Assembly (NCBI RefSeq): GCF_019012925.1
Contig: NZ_JAGIRL010000041.1
Location: 1 to 9,058, forward strand
Direction of reading: 5' to 3'
Source of the DNA: Fusobacterium sp.
GTDB taxonomy: Bacteria > Fusobacteriota > Fusobacteriia > Fusobacteriales > Fusobacteriaceae
Length of the DNA stretch: 9,058 bases
Position numbers and translations under genes: made by a program. This document shows, in pieces, positions 1-7,098 of the stretch. Each line of letters starts with the position of its first letter. Within the stretch, counting starts at the first letter, position 1. The notes under the pieces were generated by a model. That model made no database searches, was not told where the DNA came from, and saw only the letters and a list, made by a program, of their open reading frames with translations.

Positions 1-46
1 AAGTACTTGGAGGGAAGCCTCCTGGGAGGATAGGAACTTGCCAAGC
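1..46 (+). rRNA. rrf: 5S ribosomal RNA, 3' end (partial)
   Basis: This is the 3' part of a 5S rRNA; the rest lies before the window. The stretch has the usual order of the 5S 3' half: the GTACTTGG segment, the GGAGG/CCTCC hairpin of helix IV, GGGAGGATAGGAA, and the closing strand TTGCCAAGC that pairs with the 5' end of the molecule. The exact mature end (about 46-47) is inferred. A short CTCT/AGAG hairpin (46-57) sits in the spacer before the tRNA. It marks the end of an rRNA operon continuing into tRNA-Asn. Confidence 0.9.
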
Positions 47-58
47 TCTCATAAGAGT

Positions 59-134
59 GCTTCCTTAGCTCAGTCGGTAGAGCATGCGGCTGTTAACCGC
101 AGTGTCAATGGTTCGAGTCCATTAGGAAGCGCCA
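59..134 (+). tRNA. tRNA-Asn (GTT)
   Basis: A complete 76-base tRNA with encoded CCA. The acceptor stem GCTTCCT (59-65) pairs with AGGAAGC (124-130), followed by G131 and CCA (132-134). The anticodon stem TGCGG/CCGCA (85-89/97-101) encloses the loop CTGTTAA, with anticodon GTT at 92-94, reading AAC/AAU. The T loop carries TTCGAGT. It lies 12 bases after the 5S rRNA, so it is the distal tRNA of the rRNA operon. A T-rich run (135-149) follows directly, without a separate GC hairpin. Confidence 0.97.
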
Positions 135-177
135 TTTTTTTTATTTTTTGTAAAAAACTGATGAAAAGAGGGTAGTT

Positions 178-651
178 ATGAAAAAGACAAATGCTATGCG
201 GGAATTAGATAAAAGTAAGATAGCTTACAATTATAGAGAATATGAAGTGGATGAAAATGATTTGAGTGCCATTGCAGTTTCACTTAAAACAGGACAGGAC
301 ATAACTAAGATATTTAAAACATTAGTTTTGTTGACAGAGAAGAAAGAGATGATAGTGGCCTGTATAGCAGGTGCAGATAATATAGATTTAAAAAAATTAG
401 CTAAGTTAGCAGAAGTTAAGAAAGTGGAGATGTTAGAATTAAAAGAGCTATTTAATATGACTGGATATATAAGAGGAGGATGTTCTCCTATAGGGATAAA
501 GAAAAGACATAGAAGCTTTATAGATAGCAGTGTTCTCACTAAAGATATAATAATGATAAGTGCTGGAATAAGAGGACTACAGATTTTAATCAATCCTCAA
601 GATCTAATTAAACATTTGAATATGACAGTTGGAGATATAATAGTACAATAG
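178..651 (+). CDS. ybaK: YbaK/EbsC-family Cys-tRNA(Pro) deacylase
   Basis: A cytoplasmic 157-residue protein, the full length of the YbaK/EbsC family. Known members hydrolyse Cys-tRNA(Pro), a misacylation product of prolyl-tRNA synthetase, and so act in translation quality control. Visible family marks are the conserved lysine in FKTLV (Lys47), the ACIAGADNIDLKKLA segment (61-75) and the glycine-rich signature GYIRGGCSPIG (96-106). The start is set by AGAGGG at 167-172, 5 bases before ATG. Only about 33 bases separate the tRNA-Asn end from this ribosome-binding site, and no promoter with sensible spacing is visible, so readthrough from the rRNA/tRNA operon is plausible (inference). Family assignment is firm; the exact tRNA substrate is inferred, as relatives such as ProXp-ala share the fold. 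Confidence 0.93.
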   Translation: MKKTNAMRELDKSKIAYNYREYEVDENDLSAIAVSLKTGQDITKIFKTLVLLTEKKEMIVACIAGADNIDLKKLAKLAEVKKVEMLELKELFNMTGYIRGGCSPIGIKKRHRSFIDSSVLTKDIIMISAGIRGLQILINPQDLIKHLNMTVGDIIVQ

Positions 652-665
652 TTTATTAAAATTAC

Positions 666-694
666 TTGAAAAATTTCTAAAAAAATTTTAAAAT
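666..694 (+). promoter_or_regulatory. Putative sigma-70-type promoter of the exporter-like gene
   Basis: TTGAAA (666-671) and TAAAAT (689-694) each match consensus at five of six positions and are separated by 17 bases. The predicted start site near 701 leaves a leader of about 27 bases with the ribosome-binding site AAAGGGG (716-722). The region is very AT-rich, so chance matches are a risk. No terminator is visible between the deacylase stop and this site, so readthrough from upstream also remains possible. Confidence 0.45.
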
Positions 695-727
695 TAAAAT
701 AATTATGAAATTATAAAAGGGGAAATG

Positions 728-1726
728 ATGGATAGTAAATTTAAAAACATATTGGAGAGAGCTATGTTGGTTGGAGTTTCACTATTGTTAGCTCTATATT
801 TAGCTGATCTTTTGAGATTATCTAAATTTTATGTGGGGATAGCAGTATTGAATGTAGCGAATTTGAGTGGAGCTAAGACTAGACGCCAAGCTTATGAAAG
901 AACAATCACGACGTTCTGTGGTGGTGCTATTGCTTGTATGATAGCATATAGTGGATTTCAAGAGAATATGTTTCTATATCTTTTGGGCTTAATAATCGTA
1001 TGTTGTTTTACAGAGATGATATTTAAAGTACCAGCTACAGTTGGATGTATTGCCTTTACATATATAATGCTAAATATTGATCCCAATAGGACACCGAGTA
1101 ACTATCTTGAAGAGAGAGTTTTAGGAACAGCTTTAGGTGCTACAATGGTAGCTTTATTAATAAGTTTATACAGTAAATATCTACATAAAAATAATAATAA
1201 ATTAGAAAAATATCCTCAAAAAGAGTGGAAGGATCATTTTAAGAGAGCTGCAATTCCAGGAATAGCAGTAATCTTAGGTGTTTTTTTAATAGATATATTA
1301 AATAATCATATAGATTCAAGATATGTTACTAAATATACAATGTATTACTGTGCTTTAGCTTCAGTAGTTCCATTTCATGTTGATCTGAGGGAGTTACTAA
1401 AAAAAACAAAGGAGAGATTTTTAAGTACAATATTTGGTGGAGTAATAGCTTTCGTGTTTTCTCTATTCAGTTTAAATGGGAATATTTGGAGTTCAATAGG
1501 AATAGTGTTTGTAATCGTTTTTATAGAGTGTGTAATAGGGATTTCAGGAGCTTTAGGAGGTGTTGTTTTTCTCTTTCTCATGTTTAATGTAACTGAAAAT
1601 TTACCACCATTAGTATATTATTTAGATAGAGTTATAGGAACAGGAATTGGTATAATTCTCATACTTACAGTAGTTGGTTTATTAAAAGAGGGGGATGTGC
1701 TGATTAAAAAATTTAAAAAATGGTAA
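728..1726 (+). CDS. Aromatic acid exporter / FUSC-like integral membrane protein with two-fold internal repeat
   Basis: A polytopic inner-membrane protein of about 332 residues resembling the FUSC/aromatic-acid-exporter (ArAE) superfamily. Members are linked to efflux of aromatic acids; the actual substrate here is unknown. Hydrophobic segments fall into two blocks, roughly residues 8-148 and 170-318, joined by a hydrophilic linker rich in Asn and Lys. The blocks are repeats: KNILERAMLVGVSLLLAL (6-23) matches KDHFKRAAIPGIAVILGV (168-185), FCGGAIA (63-69) matches IFGGVIA (235-241), and ERVLGTALG matches DRVIGTGIG near the end of each. It lacks the large soluble domain of long FUSC proteins. 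Two ATGs are adjacent (725 and 728). GGGG ends at 722, giving 2 or 5 bases of spacing, so I favour 728. A strong terminator follows the gene. Confidence 0.8.
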   Translation: MDSKFKNILERAMLVGVSLLLALYLADLLRLSKFYVGIAVLNVANLSGAKTRRQAYERTITTFCGGAIACMIAYSGFQENMFLYLLGLIIVCCFTEMIFKVPATVGCIAFTYIMLNIDPNRTPSNYLEERVLGTALGATMVALLISLYSKYLHKNNNKLEKYPQKEWKDHFKRAAIPGIAVILGVFLIDILNNHIDSRYVTKYTMYYCALASVVPFHVDLRELLKKTKERFLSTIFGGVIAFVFSLFSLNGNIWSSIGIVFVIVFIECVIGISGALGGVVFLFLMFNVTENLPPLVYYLDRVIGTGIGIILILTVVGLLKEGDVLIKKFKKW

Positions 1727-1743
1727 TTAATTGATTCGATTTT

Positions 1744-1791
1744 GAGTATAACTAGATTATTCTAAAATAAATTTAGTTATACTCTTTTTTT
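1744..1791 (+). terminator. Rho-independent terminator
   Basis: GAGTATAACTA (1744-1754) pairs perfectly with TAGTTATACTC (1774-1784). The stem extends inward through a G-T pair and three A-T pairs to about 15 pairs with an 11-base loop. Seven T residues (1785-1791) follow. It lies 17 bases after the exporter-like gene's stop and separates that gene from the ABC importer operon. Confidence 0.9.
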
Positions 1792-1803
1792 ACAAAGAAA
1801 ATA

Positions 1804-1812
1804 TGATACAAT
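1804..1812 (+). promoter_or_regulatory. Putative extended -10 promoter of the ABC importer operon
   Basis: TGATACAAT combines the extended -10 TG motif with TACAAT, a five-of-six match to TATAAT. No good -35 exists at 15-18 bases: that position falls in the T-run of the preceding terminator. An extended -10 can compensate for this. The predicted start near 1819 would give a leader of about 60 bases. I see no operator palindrome or riboswitch in the leader. Confidence 0.4.
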
Positions 1813-1878
1813 ATTAATATCTTAGTATAGATTTGAAAAAATTTATAAAAAATAAGTAAAATTATTAGGGAGGCTATG

Positions 1879-3369
1879 ATGAAAAGTTTAAAAATTATGG
1901 CAAAAGTAGGAGTAGTGACATTATTAGGTATATTGTTACTCTCTTGTGGAAAAGAGGAGAAAGTTGAAAAGAAAGAGATAAAAACAACAATGAGTATGGA
2001 TATTGATAGTTTGAATCCATATAAGATGGTTTCTAGTGGAACTGAAGAGATAATGTTAAATGTATTTGAAGGGTTGTTAATGCCTAATACAAAAGGGGAA
2101 CTAATTCCAGCAATAGCAGAAGAGTATAGTGTTTCAGAAGATGGATTGTACTATACATTTAAGATAAGAGAGGGAATAAAATTTCACAATGGAAACCCAT
2201 TAGATGTAAAAGATGTAGAGTTTTCTTTAAAAAGAATGTCTGGGAAAGATGGATTCCCACCTTCAAGTGCATTATTTCAAGAGATAGAGGATATAAAAGT
2301 ATTAGATGGAAATAGAGTGCAGATAAAGTTAAAAGAGGCAGACTCAGCTTTTATCTACTCATTGACAGAGGGAATTGTCCCAGATGAGAATGCAGATCAA
2401 TTGGATAAAAATCCAATAGGGACAGGTCCATTTAGAATTGCTCAATATGATAGAGAGCAACAGTTAGTTTTAGATAGATTTGATGATTATTGGGGAGAAA
2501 AAGTAAAGGTAGATAGAGTCACAATATTTGTTGTGCCAAATAATGAGACAGCATTTTTAAAACTTTTATCTGGAGAGATAAATATGCTTTCAAGAGTGGA
2601 CTCTAAAAGAGTAAATGAGTTGAAAAATTTTAATAATGTTTCAGCTCCACAAAATACAGTACAGATTTTTGCTTTAAATAATGATGTTAAGCCTTTTGAT
2701 GATGAGAGAGTTAGAAAGGCTATAAACTTAGCAATAAATAAGGATGAGATTATAGCAGGAGTTATGGGTGGAGATGGAATTAAGTTAGAGACAAATATGA
2801 GCCCTGTGATGAGTAAATTCTGTATAGATAATATTGGAGAGAAGCAGAATATAGAAGAGGCTAAAAAGTTATTAACTGAGAGTGGAAACTCTAACTTAAC
2901 TTTTACTATAAAAGTACCTAGTAACTATCAGATGCATGTAGATACAGCTCAGATCATAGCTGAACAATTAAAAAATATAGGAGTAACTGCAAAAATAGAG
3001 ACTATTGAGTGGACAACTTGGCTATCTGATGTTTATTCAGGAAGAAAGTATGAGGGAACAATAGTTGGTCTTTCAGGAAAATTGGACCCATACTCAATAT
3101 TGAGAAGATATACTAGTGATTATAAGAGTAATTTCTTTAACTTTAAAGATGCTGAATATGATGAGTTGATACAAAATGCTAAGGAATCAACTGTAGATGA
3201 GATAATTGTAACAAACTATAAAAAAGCTCAAGAGATATTGAGAGATAAACAAGCAGCTATATATATAATGGATCCTAAACTTATAACAACATTGGATAAA
3301 AAGATAAGTGGTTTTGAATACTATCCATTATCATATATCAATTTTTCAAAAATGAATATAGAGGAATAA
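1879..3369 (+). CDS. ABC importer substrate-binding lipoprotein, SBP family 5 (peptide/nickel type)
   Basis: A lipid-anchored extracytoplasmic receptor of about 496 residues that delivers its ligand to the permeases encoded next. The N-terminus is a lipoprotein signal: basic start, hydrophobic core and lipobox LLSC, with lipidated Cys at residue 23. Family 5 marks are SLNPYKM after the linker, the block IAEEYSVSEDGLYYTFKIRE (79-98), continuing to FHNG, then NPIGTGPF (178-185) and FDDERVRKAINLAINKDEII (273-292). At 397-404, where Dpp/Opp proteins usually have a GWxxDxxDP-like segment, this one reads GLSGKLDP. The Trp and the acidic residue are absent, so ordinary peptide binding should not be assumed. 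ATGs occur at 1876 and 1879. GGGAGG ends at 1873, giving 2 or 5 bases, so 1879 is preferred. It is the first gene of a five-gene operon. Confidence 0.92.
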   Translation: MKSLKIMAKVGVVTLLGILLLSCGKEEKVEKKEIKTTMSMDIDSLNPYKMVSSGTEEIMLNVFEGLLMPNTKGELIPAIAEEYSVSEDGLYYTFKIREGIKFHNGNPLDVKDVEFSLKRMSGKDGFPPSSALFQEIEDIKVLDGNRVQIKLKEADSAFIYSLTEGIVPDENADQLDKNPIGTGPFRIAQYDREQQLVLDRFDDYWGEKVKVDRVTIFVVPNNETAFLKLLSGEINMLSRVDSKRVNELKNFNNVSAPQNTVQIFALNNDVKPFDDERVRKAINLAINKDEIIAGVMGGDGIKLETNMSPVMSKFCIDNIGEKQNIEEAKKLLTESGNSNLTFTIKVPSNYQMHVDTAQIIAEQLKNIGVTAKIETIEWTTWLSDVYSGRKYEGTIVGLSGKLDPYSILRRYTSDYKSNFFNFKDAEYDELIQNAKESTVDEIIVTNYKKAQEILRDKQAAIYIMDPKLITTLDKKISGFEYYPLSYINFSKMNIEE

Positions 3370-3382
3370 ATCGGAGAGTAAG

Positions 3383-4297
3383 ATGTATTACATAAAAAAA
3401 ATATTGAAAATGGTATTTTCCATATATTTGATAGGAACAATATCTTTTCTTTTATTGGAGTTAATTCCTGGAGATCCTGCATTAGCAATATTAGGAGTTG
3501 AGAGTTCAGCTGAAGATATTGCTATCTTGAGGGAGAGTCTAGGATTGAATAAAAGTTTAGGTTTGAGATATTTAGAGTGGGGAAAGGGTGTATTGGCAGG
3601 TGATTTTGGGAATTCATTTAAGTATGGGGATCCTGTGTCACAACTGATACTAGAGAGACTACCCCTGACAATAGAGATCGCTATTATAACTGTAATAATA
3701 GTTTTAATGGTTTCCATTCCCCTCTCATTTTTTGTGCATAAGGTAAGAAGTGCAAGAGTAAAAAAGATAATAGATTTTTTAATAGGGCTCTGTATATCTA
3801 TTCCTTCATTTTGGTTAGGGATATTGATAATGTTCCTATTTAGTGTTATTTTGAGATGGTTTTCAGTGGGGTATAACAAAAGTTTTTCATCTCTTTTGCT
3901 ACCTTGCCTAGTAATAGCTATTCCAAATATAGGGGTTTTTACAAGTTATATTAAAAATAATTTGGAAGTTGAGTTGAGAGAGGAATATATAAAATATCTT
4001 TTTGTAAATGGAGTAAAAAAATTCTGGTTAAATTGTTATATTTTAAAAAATTCAATAATACCAGTAATTCCTTTAATAGGGATAATGTTAATAGATTTGA
4101 TAATGGGAATTGTAATTATTGAGCAGATATTTTCTATTCCAGGAATAGGAAGGCTAATGATAACAGCAATAATAAATAGAGATCTACCACTTGTTCAAGG
4201 ATTGATATTTTATACATCAGTGGTTTTAGTAGTGATCAATTTTATTATAGATATTCTATATTCTATAATAGATCCAAGAATAAGGAGTGAAAGATAA
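3383..4297 (+). CDS. ABC importer permease, DppB/OppB/NikB type
   Basis: An inner-membrane permease of 304 residues, normal for the DppB class, forming half of the translocation channel. The first membrane helix (about 9-27) runs into the class motif ELIPGDPA (26-33). The external loop holds the usual SLGLNKSLGLRYLEW (52-66) and GDFGNS (73-78), followed by LPLTIE at the second helix. SIPSFWLG (139-146) is also typical. The cytoplasmic EAA loop that docks on the ATPase is about 200-215 with Gly210 kept, although the usual ARAKG core reads LFVNG. CGGAGAG (3372-3378) sets the ATG, 13 bases after the binding protein's stop. Substrate cannot be read from the permease. Confidence 0.93.
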   Translation: MYYIKKILKMVFSIYLIGTISFLLLELIPGDPALAILGVESSAEDIAILRESLGLNKSLGLRYLEWGKGVLAGDFGNSFKYGDPVSQLILERLPLTIEIAIITVIIVLMVSIPLSFFVHKVRSARVKKIIDFLIGLCISIPSFWLGILIMFLFSVILRWFSVGYNKSFSSLLLPCLVIAIPNIGVFTSYIKNNLEVELREEYIKYLFVNGVKKFWLNCYILKNSIIPVIPLIGIMLIDLIMGIVIIEQIFSIPGIGRLMITAIINRDLPLVQGLIFYTSVVLVVINFIIDILYSIIDPRIRSER

Positions 4298-5061
4298 TGA
4301 AAAAAGGAAAGTATTTAGTACTATTAACTATTTTTATCTTAAGTTGTATTATTTTTTATCAAGATCCTTATGCTATGAGTGAGAAAAAGATATTGTTAGG
4401 ACCTACTTTAGAAAATATATTAGGCTGTGATAATTTAGGAAGAGATATATTTAGTAGACTTGTATTGGGAAGTTTTAATACTCTCATCATCTCTTTTATC
4501 TCATCAACTTTAGCAATAACTTTTGGAGTATTGATAGGGAGTATAGCAGGTTACTATGGAAAGTTTTTAGATGGGGTAATTATGACTTTGGTAGAGGTTA
4601 TAATCTCTATTCCAGGGATTCTAATAGCTCTGGGAATAATAATAATCTTAGGAACAGGATTTCACTCACTGGTAGTTGCAATTTTTGTAATATATATACC
4701 AAGATGTGTAAATGTAGTAAGAGGTCTAGTAAAAAAAGAGAAAAATATGGAGTATGTAGTAGCAGCTAAAACTTATGGTGTTAAAGATCTAAAAATAATC
4801 TATATACATATTTTACCAAATATTTTAAAGCCAATTTTAGTGGCTTTTACAACAGGATTTGCAGGAGCGATACTCACAGAGGCAGGACTGGGTTATTTAG
4901 GATTGGGGATTCAACCCCCATATCCCACTTTAGGAAATATCTTAAATCAATCACAATCATATTTTTTATCAGCTCCTTGGTTTACAATAGCACCGGGAAT
5001 AGCAATAATTTTTACTGTATATCAGATAAAAAAATTGGAGAAAAGAGGTAGAAAATATTGA
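4297..5061 (+). CDS. ABC importer permease, DppC/OppC/NikC type (short)
   Basis: The second inner-membrane permease, 254 residues, somewhat shorter than typical DppC proteins. After one N-terminal helix (about 6-21) comes the class motif GCDNLGRDIFSR (43-54), followed by membrane helices and the EAA loop EYVVAAKTYGV (152-162). EAGLGYLGLGIQPPYPTLGN and PWFTIAPGIAI near the end are typical. The usual C-terminal LLGDGLRDxLDP-like ending is replaced by a short basic tail. The ATG overlaps the previous stop by one base (TAATG), and AAGGAG (4282-4287) precedes it by 9 bases, indicating translational coupling. It presumably pairs with the preceding permease. Confidence 0.92.
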   Translation: MKKGKYLVLLTIFILSCIIFYQDPYAMSEKKILLGPTLENILGCDNLGRDIFSRLVLGSFNTLIISFISSTLAITFGVLIGSIAGYYGKFLDGVIMTLVEVIISIPGILIALGIIIILGTGFHSLVVAIFVIYIPRCVNVVRGLVKKEKNMEYVVAAKTYGVKDLKIIYIHILPNILKPILVAFTTGFAGAILTEAGLGYLGLGIQPPYPTLGNILNQSQSYFLSAPWFTIAPGIAIIFTVYQIKKLEKRGRKY

Positions 5062-5792
5062 AATTAATTGATATTAAGGATTTAAATTTAGAGATTGACG
5101 GTAAATGTTTGTTAAAAAATATAGATTTCCATATAAATTCAGGAGAGATTGTGGCTCTAGCTGGAGAATCTGGAAGTGGAAAAACTTTAACAACAAAGTT
5201 TATTTTAGGGATTTTACCAGAGAGAAGTAAGATAAATTATAGAGTGTTTGAAAAAAATTGTGATATTGGAGCAGTCTTTCAAAATGCTTTTACCTCACTA
5301 AATCCTACAGTAAAAATAGGACATCAATTAAAAAAAATATATGAAGGTCATTTTGGCAATTCTAATAATTGGCAAGAAGAGGTAGTGGGATTATTAGAAA
5401 AACTTGGGATAAAAGAGGCTGAAAAAATATTAAAAAAATACCCTCACGAAACAAGTGGAGGGGAGAGACAGAGAGTGGTAATAGCTGGAGCTCTCATAAG
5501 ATCACCTCAACTTTTGATAGCAGATGAGGTAACTACAGCCTTAGATCTAAAGACTAAAAGAGAGGTAATAGAGTTATTTAAAGAGATTCATAAAAGTACA
5601 GGAGTATCTATATTATTTATATCTCACGATTTAGAATCAATAAAAGATTTTGCTCAAAGGGTTTGTGTTATGTATAGAGGTGAGATTGTAGAAGAGAATA
5701 GTTGTGAAGCTATTTTCAAAGAGCAGAAACACCCATATGTAAAGAGGTTAATAGAACTGTCTAAGAGCCTTTGGATAAGAGGTGAAAAATGA
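5058..5792 (+). CDS. ABC importer ATPase, DppD/OppD/NikD type (compact), TTG start
   Basis: A cytoplasmic ATPase of 244 residues with all nucleotide-site motifs: Walker A GESGSGKT (36-43), Q-loop Gln75 in VFQNAFTSLNP, signature TSGGERQR (132-139, in place of LSGGQ), Walker B ending Asp156-Glu157, D-loop TALD and H-loop His190. The HPYVKRL near the C-terminus is typical of peptide/nickel ATPases, but the long extension of 320-330-residue DppD/OppD proteins is missing. The segment between Walker A and the Q-loop is also short. Length is closer to NikD-class proteins. Translation starts at TTG, overlapping the previous stop (TTGA), with AGAGG (5044-5048) 9 bases upstream. No ATG gives the N-terminal beta strand of the fold. 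Confidence 0.92.
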   Translation: MKLIDIKDLNLEIDGKCLLKNIDFHINSGEIVALAGESGSGKTLTTKFILGILPERSKINYRVFEKNCDIGAVFQNAFTSLNPTVKIGHQLKKIYEGHFGNSNNWQEEVVGLLEKLGIKEAEKILKKYPHETSGGERQRVVIAGALIRSPQLLIADEVTTALDLKTKREVIELFKEIHKSTGVSILFISHDLESIKDFAQRVCVMYRGEIVEENSCEAIFKEQKHPYVKRLIELSKSLWIRGEK

Positions 5793-6532
5793 TACTGAAA
5801 GTTGAAAAGCTATCAAAATTTTATGAGAAAAGGGGATATTTTTCTAAGGAAAAAAAGATTGTTTTGAAAAATATATCTTTTGATGTAAAAAAAGGAGAGA
5901 TATTTTCAATCATAGGTCAATCTGGGGTTGGAAAATCTACCATTGGAAAGATAATTTTAGGAATAGAAAAAGAGAGTAGTGGAAATATAAAATTCTTGTC
6001 TAAAGAGCTTTCTAAAAGAGAGAAAAGAGATATTCAAATGGTGTTTCAAGATCCATATAGCTCTTTAAATCCAGCTATGAAGATAAAAGATATACTAGCT
6101 GAACCATTGAAAGCAAATGGGATTATAGAGAGAAATGAGATAGAGAGCTTAGTAAAAAATACTCTACATGAGGTTGGATTGAGTGAAGAGTATGAGAATA
6201 AATATCCTAATGAATTGAGTGGAGGACAGCGTCAGAGAGTAGTTATAGGGTGTGCAATAATACTGAAACCTAAATTAATAGTGTGTGATGAACCAGTGGC
6301 TTCTCTAGATTTGGCAGTTCAGAAACAGATTTTAGATTTGATAAAGAAGATAAATAGAGAGAATGGAATAACATTTATATTTATCTCTCATGATTTAGGT
6401 GTGGTTTATAATATTTCAGATAGAGTTATGGTACTTTACAAGGGAGAGATACAGGAGATAACAGAGGTAGAGGAGTTTTTCTCCAAGCCTAAAAGTGAGT
6501 ATGGGAAATATCTTTTAGAAGGAATACGTTGA
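5789..6532 (+). CDS. ABC importer ATPase, DppF/OppF/NikE type (compact)
   Basis: The partner ATPase of 247 residues. Motifs in order are Walker A GQSGVGKST (43-51), Q-loop Gln87 in MVFQDPYSSLNPAMKI (class-typical), a canonical LSGGQRQR signature (143-150), Walker B LIVCDE (163-168), D-loop SLD (172-174) and H-loop His201. With the preceding subunit it should form a heterodimer with one canonical and one variant signature. It is shorter than typical DppF/OppF (about 320) and close to NikE length, ending soon after the H-loop domain. The ATG overlaps the preceding stop by four bases (ATGA), with AGAGG (5778-5782) upstream. It is the last gene before the shared terminator. Confidence 0.93.
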   Translation: MILKVEKLSKFYEKRGYFSKEKKIVLKNISFDVKKGEIFSIIGQSGVGKSTIGKIILGIEKESSGNIKFLSKELSKREKRDIQMVFQDPYSSLNPAMKIKDILAEPLKANGIIERNEIESLVKNTLHEVGLSEEYENKYPNELSGGQRQRVVIGCAIILKPKLIVCDEPVASLDLAVQKQILDLIKKINRENGITFIFISHDLGVVYNISDRVMVLYKGEIQEITEVEEFFSKPKSEYGKYLLEGIR

Positions 6533-6544
6533 TCCATAGAGTAA

Positions 6545-6594
6545 AAAGAAGTTGATTTACAGGTGAACTGATAGATCAACTTCTTTGTTTTTTT
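6545..6594. terminator. Bidirectional rho-independent terminator between convergent operons
   Basis: AAAGAAGTTGAT (6545-6556) pairs perfectly over 12 bases with ATCAACTTCTTT (6575-6586) around an 18-base loop. On the plus strand G and seven T residues follow (6588-6594), ending the ABC operon. Read from the minus strand, the stem is flanked by the complement of the A-run at 6543-6547, giving a T-tract for the NUDIX-side transcript. The NUDIX stop codon (6593-6595) lies in the plus-strand T-run. Confidence 0.88.
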
Positions 6595-7096
6595 ATCTTA
6601 GATTTCTATAAAGAGATAGAGCAAATATTGTTTTCATATCTTGCGAAATATCTTCAACCTCTTCTAGAGAGAACCACTCTCCAACCAAATCCTCACCTTC
6701 ATCTAATTTTAAAGCCTCTGGAAGGATTGAGTCATCTTTTAATTGGATAATATAGATATATAGTTTCTCTTGAGTATATCCAGGAGAGACAGTTAAAGGT
6801 TTTTTAGGATTATAAAGGATATTATAACTATCTGGAAGGTATCCAGTCTCCTCCTCAATCTCTCTATAGAGAGTATTTATCTCACTCTCATCATTTTCAA
6901 TTAAACCAGCAGGAATTTCATACATCTCTCCAGCTATTCCAGGTCTATACTGTTTTACAAGAAGAGTTTTATCTCCACTTGCATTTAAAACAAGTGCTGC
7001 AATTGCATTTTGCTTAATTAAGTACTCTAATGTTGTACCAGTAGTCGGATGTTTTTCAACAGCGATTTTTAAAAATTTTAAATCTTCAGTATTCAT
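6593..7096 (-). CDS. NUDIX hydrolase, ADP-ribose pyrophosphatase type
   Basis: A cytoplasmic hydrolase of 167 residues. A perfect NUDIX box GX5EX7REUXEEXGU runs from Gly64 to Tyr86, including REIEEETGY, which holds the Mg-binding glutamates. VKQYRPGI (47-54) and EIPAGLIE (60-67) before it, and SPGYTQE (104-110) after it, are typical of ADP-ribose and related sugar-nucleotide pyrophosphatases. These cleave ADP-ribose to AMP and ribose 5-phosphate. The exact substrate is inferred. Its ATG lies 2 bases after the stop of the upstream membrane-protein gene, and its ribosome-binding site AAAGGAG is read as that gene's last codons. The two are therefore cotranscribed and probably translationally coupled. 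Confidence 0.93.
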   Translation of the reverse strand: MNTEDLKFLKIAVEKHPTTGTTLEYLIKQNAIAALVLNASGDKTLLVKQYRPGIAGEMYEIPAGLIENDESEINTLYREIEEETGYLPDSYNILYNPKKPLTVSPGYTQEKLYIYIIQLKDDSILPEALKLDEGEDLVGEWFSLEEVEDISQDMKTIFALSLYRNLR

Positions 7097-7098
7097 AA

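Noticed and set aside
135..157. T-run after tRNA-Asn followed by A-run as an intrinsic terminator
   Set aside because: The only local hairpin is T-A pairs with a 2-base loop and no GC stem, so effective termination is doubtful.
231..593. Open frame on the minus strand inside the deacylase gene
   Set aside because: No family resemblance; it is antisense to a clearly conserved protein and lacks a ribosome-binding site.
1375..1581. Minus-strand open frame inside the exporter-like gene
   Set aside because: Low-complexity Lys/Thr/Asn-rich translation antisense to membrane-protein codons; no sign of coding.
1833..1862. TTGAAA-18-TAAAAT as the importer operon promoter
   Set aside because: The boxes fit, but the start site would be near 1869, inside the Shine-Dalgarno sequence, leaving no usable leader.
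1792..1878. Riboswitch or T-box in the importer leader
   Set aside because: The leader is short and AT-only in character; no conserved riboswitch core, T-box sequence or anti-terminator pairing is visible.
3388..3879. Minus-strand open frame of 163 codons opposite the first permease
   Set aside because: The permease frame carries conserved motifs throughout; the antisense product looks like a shadow of hydrophobic codons.
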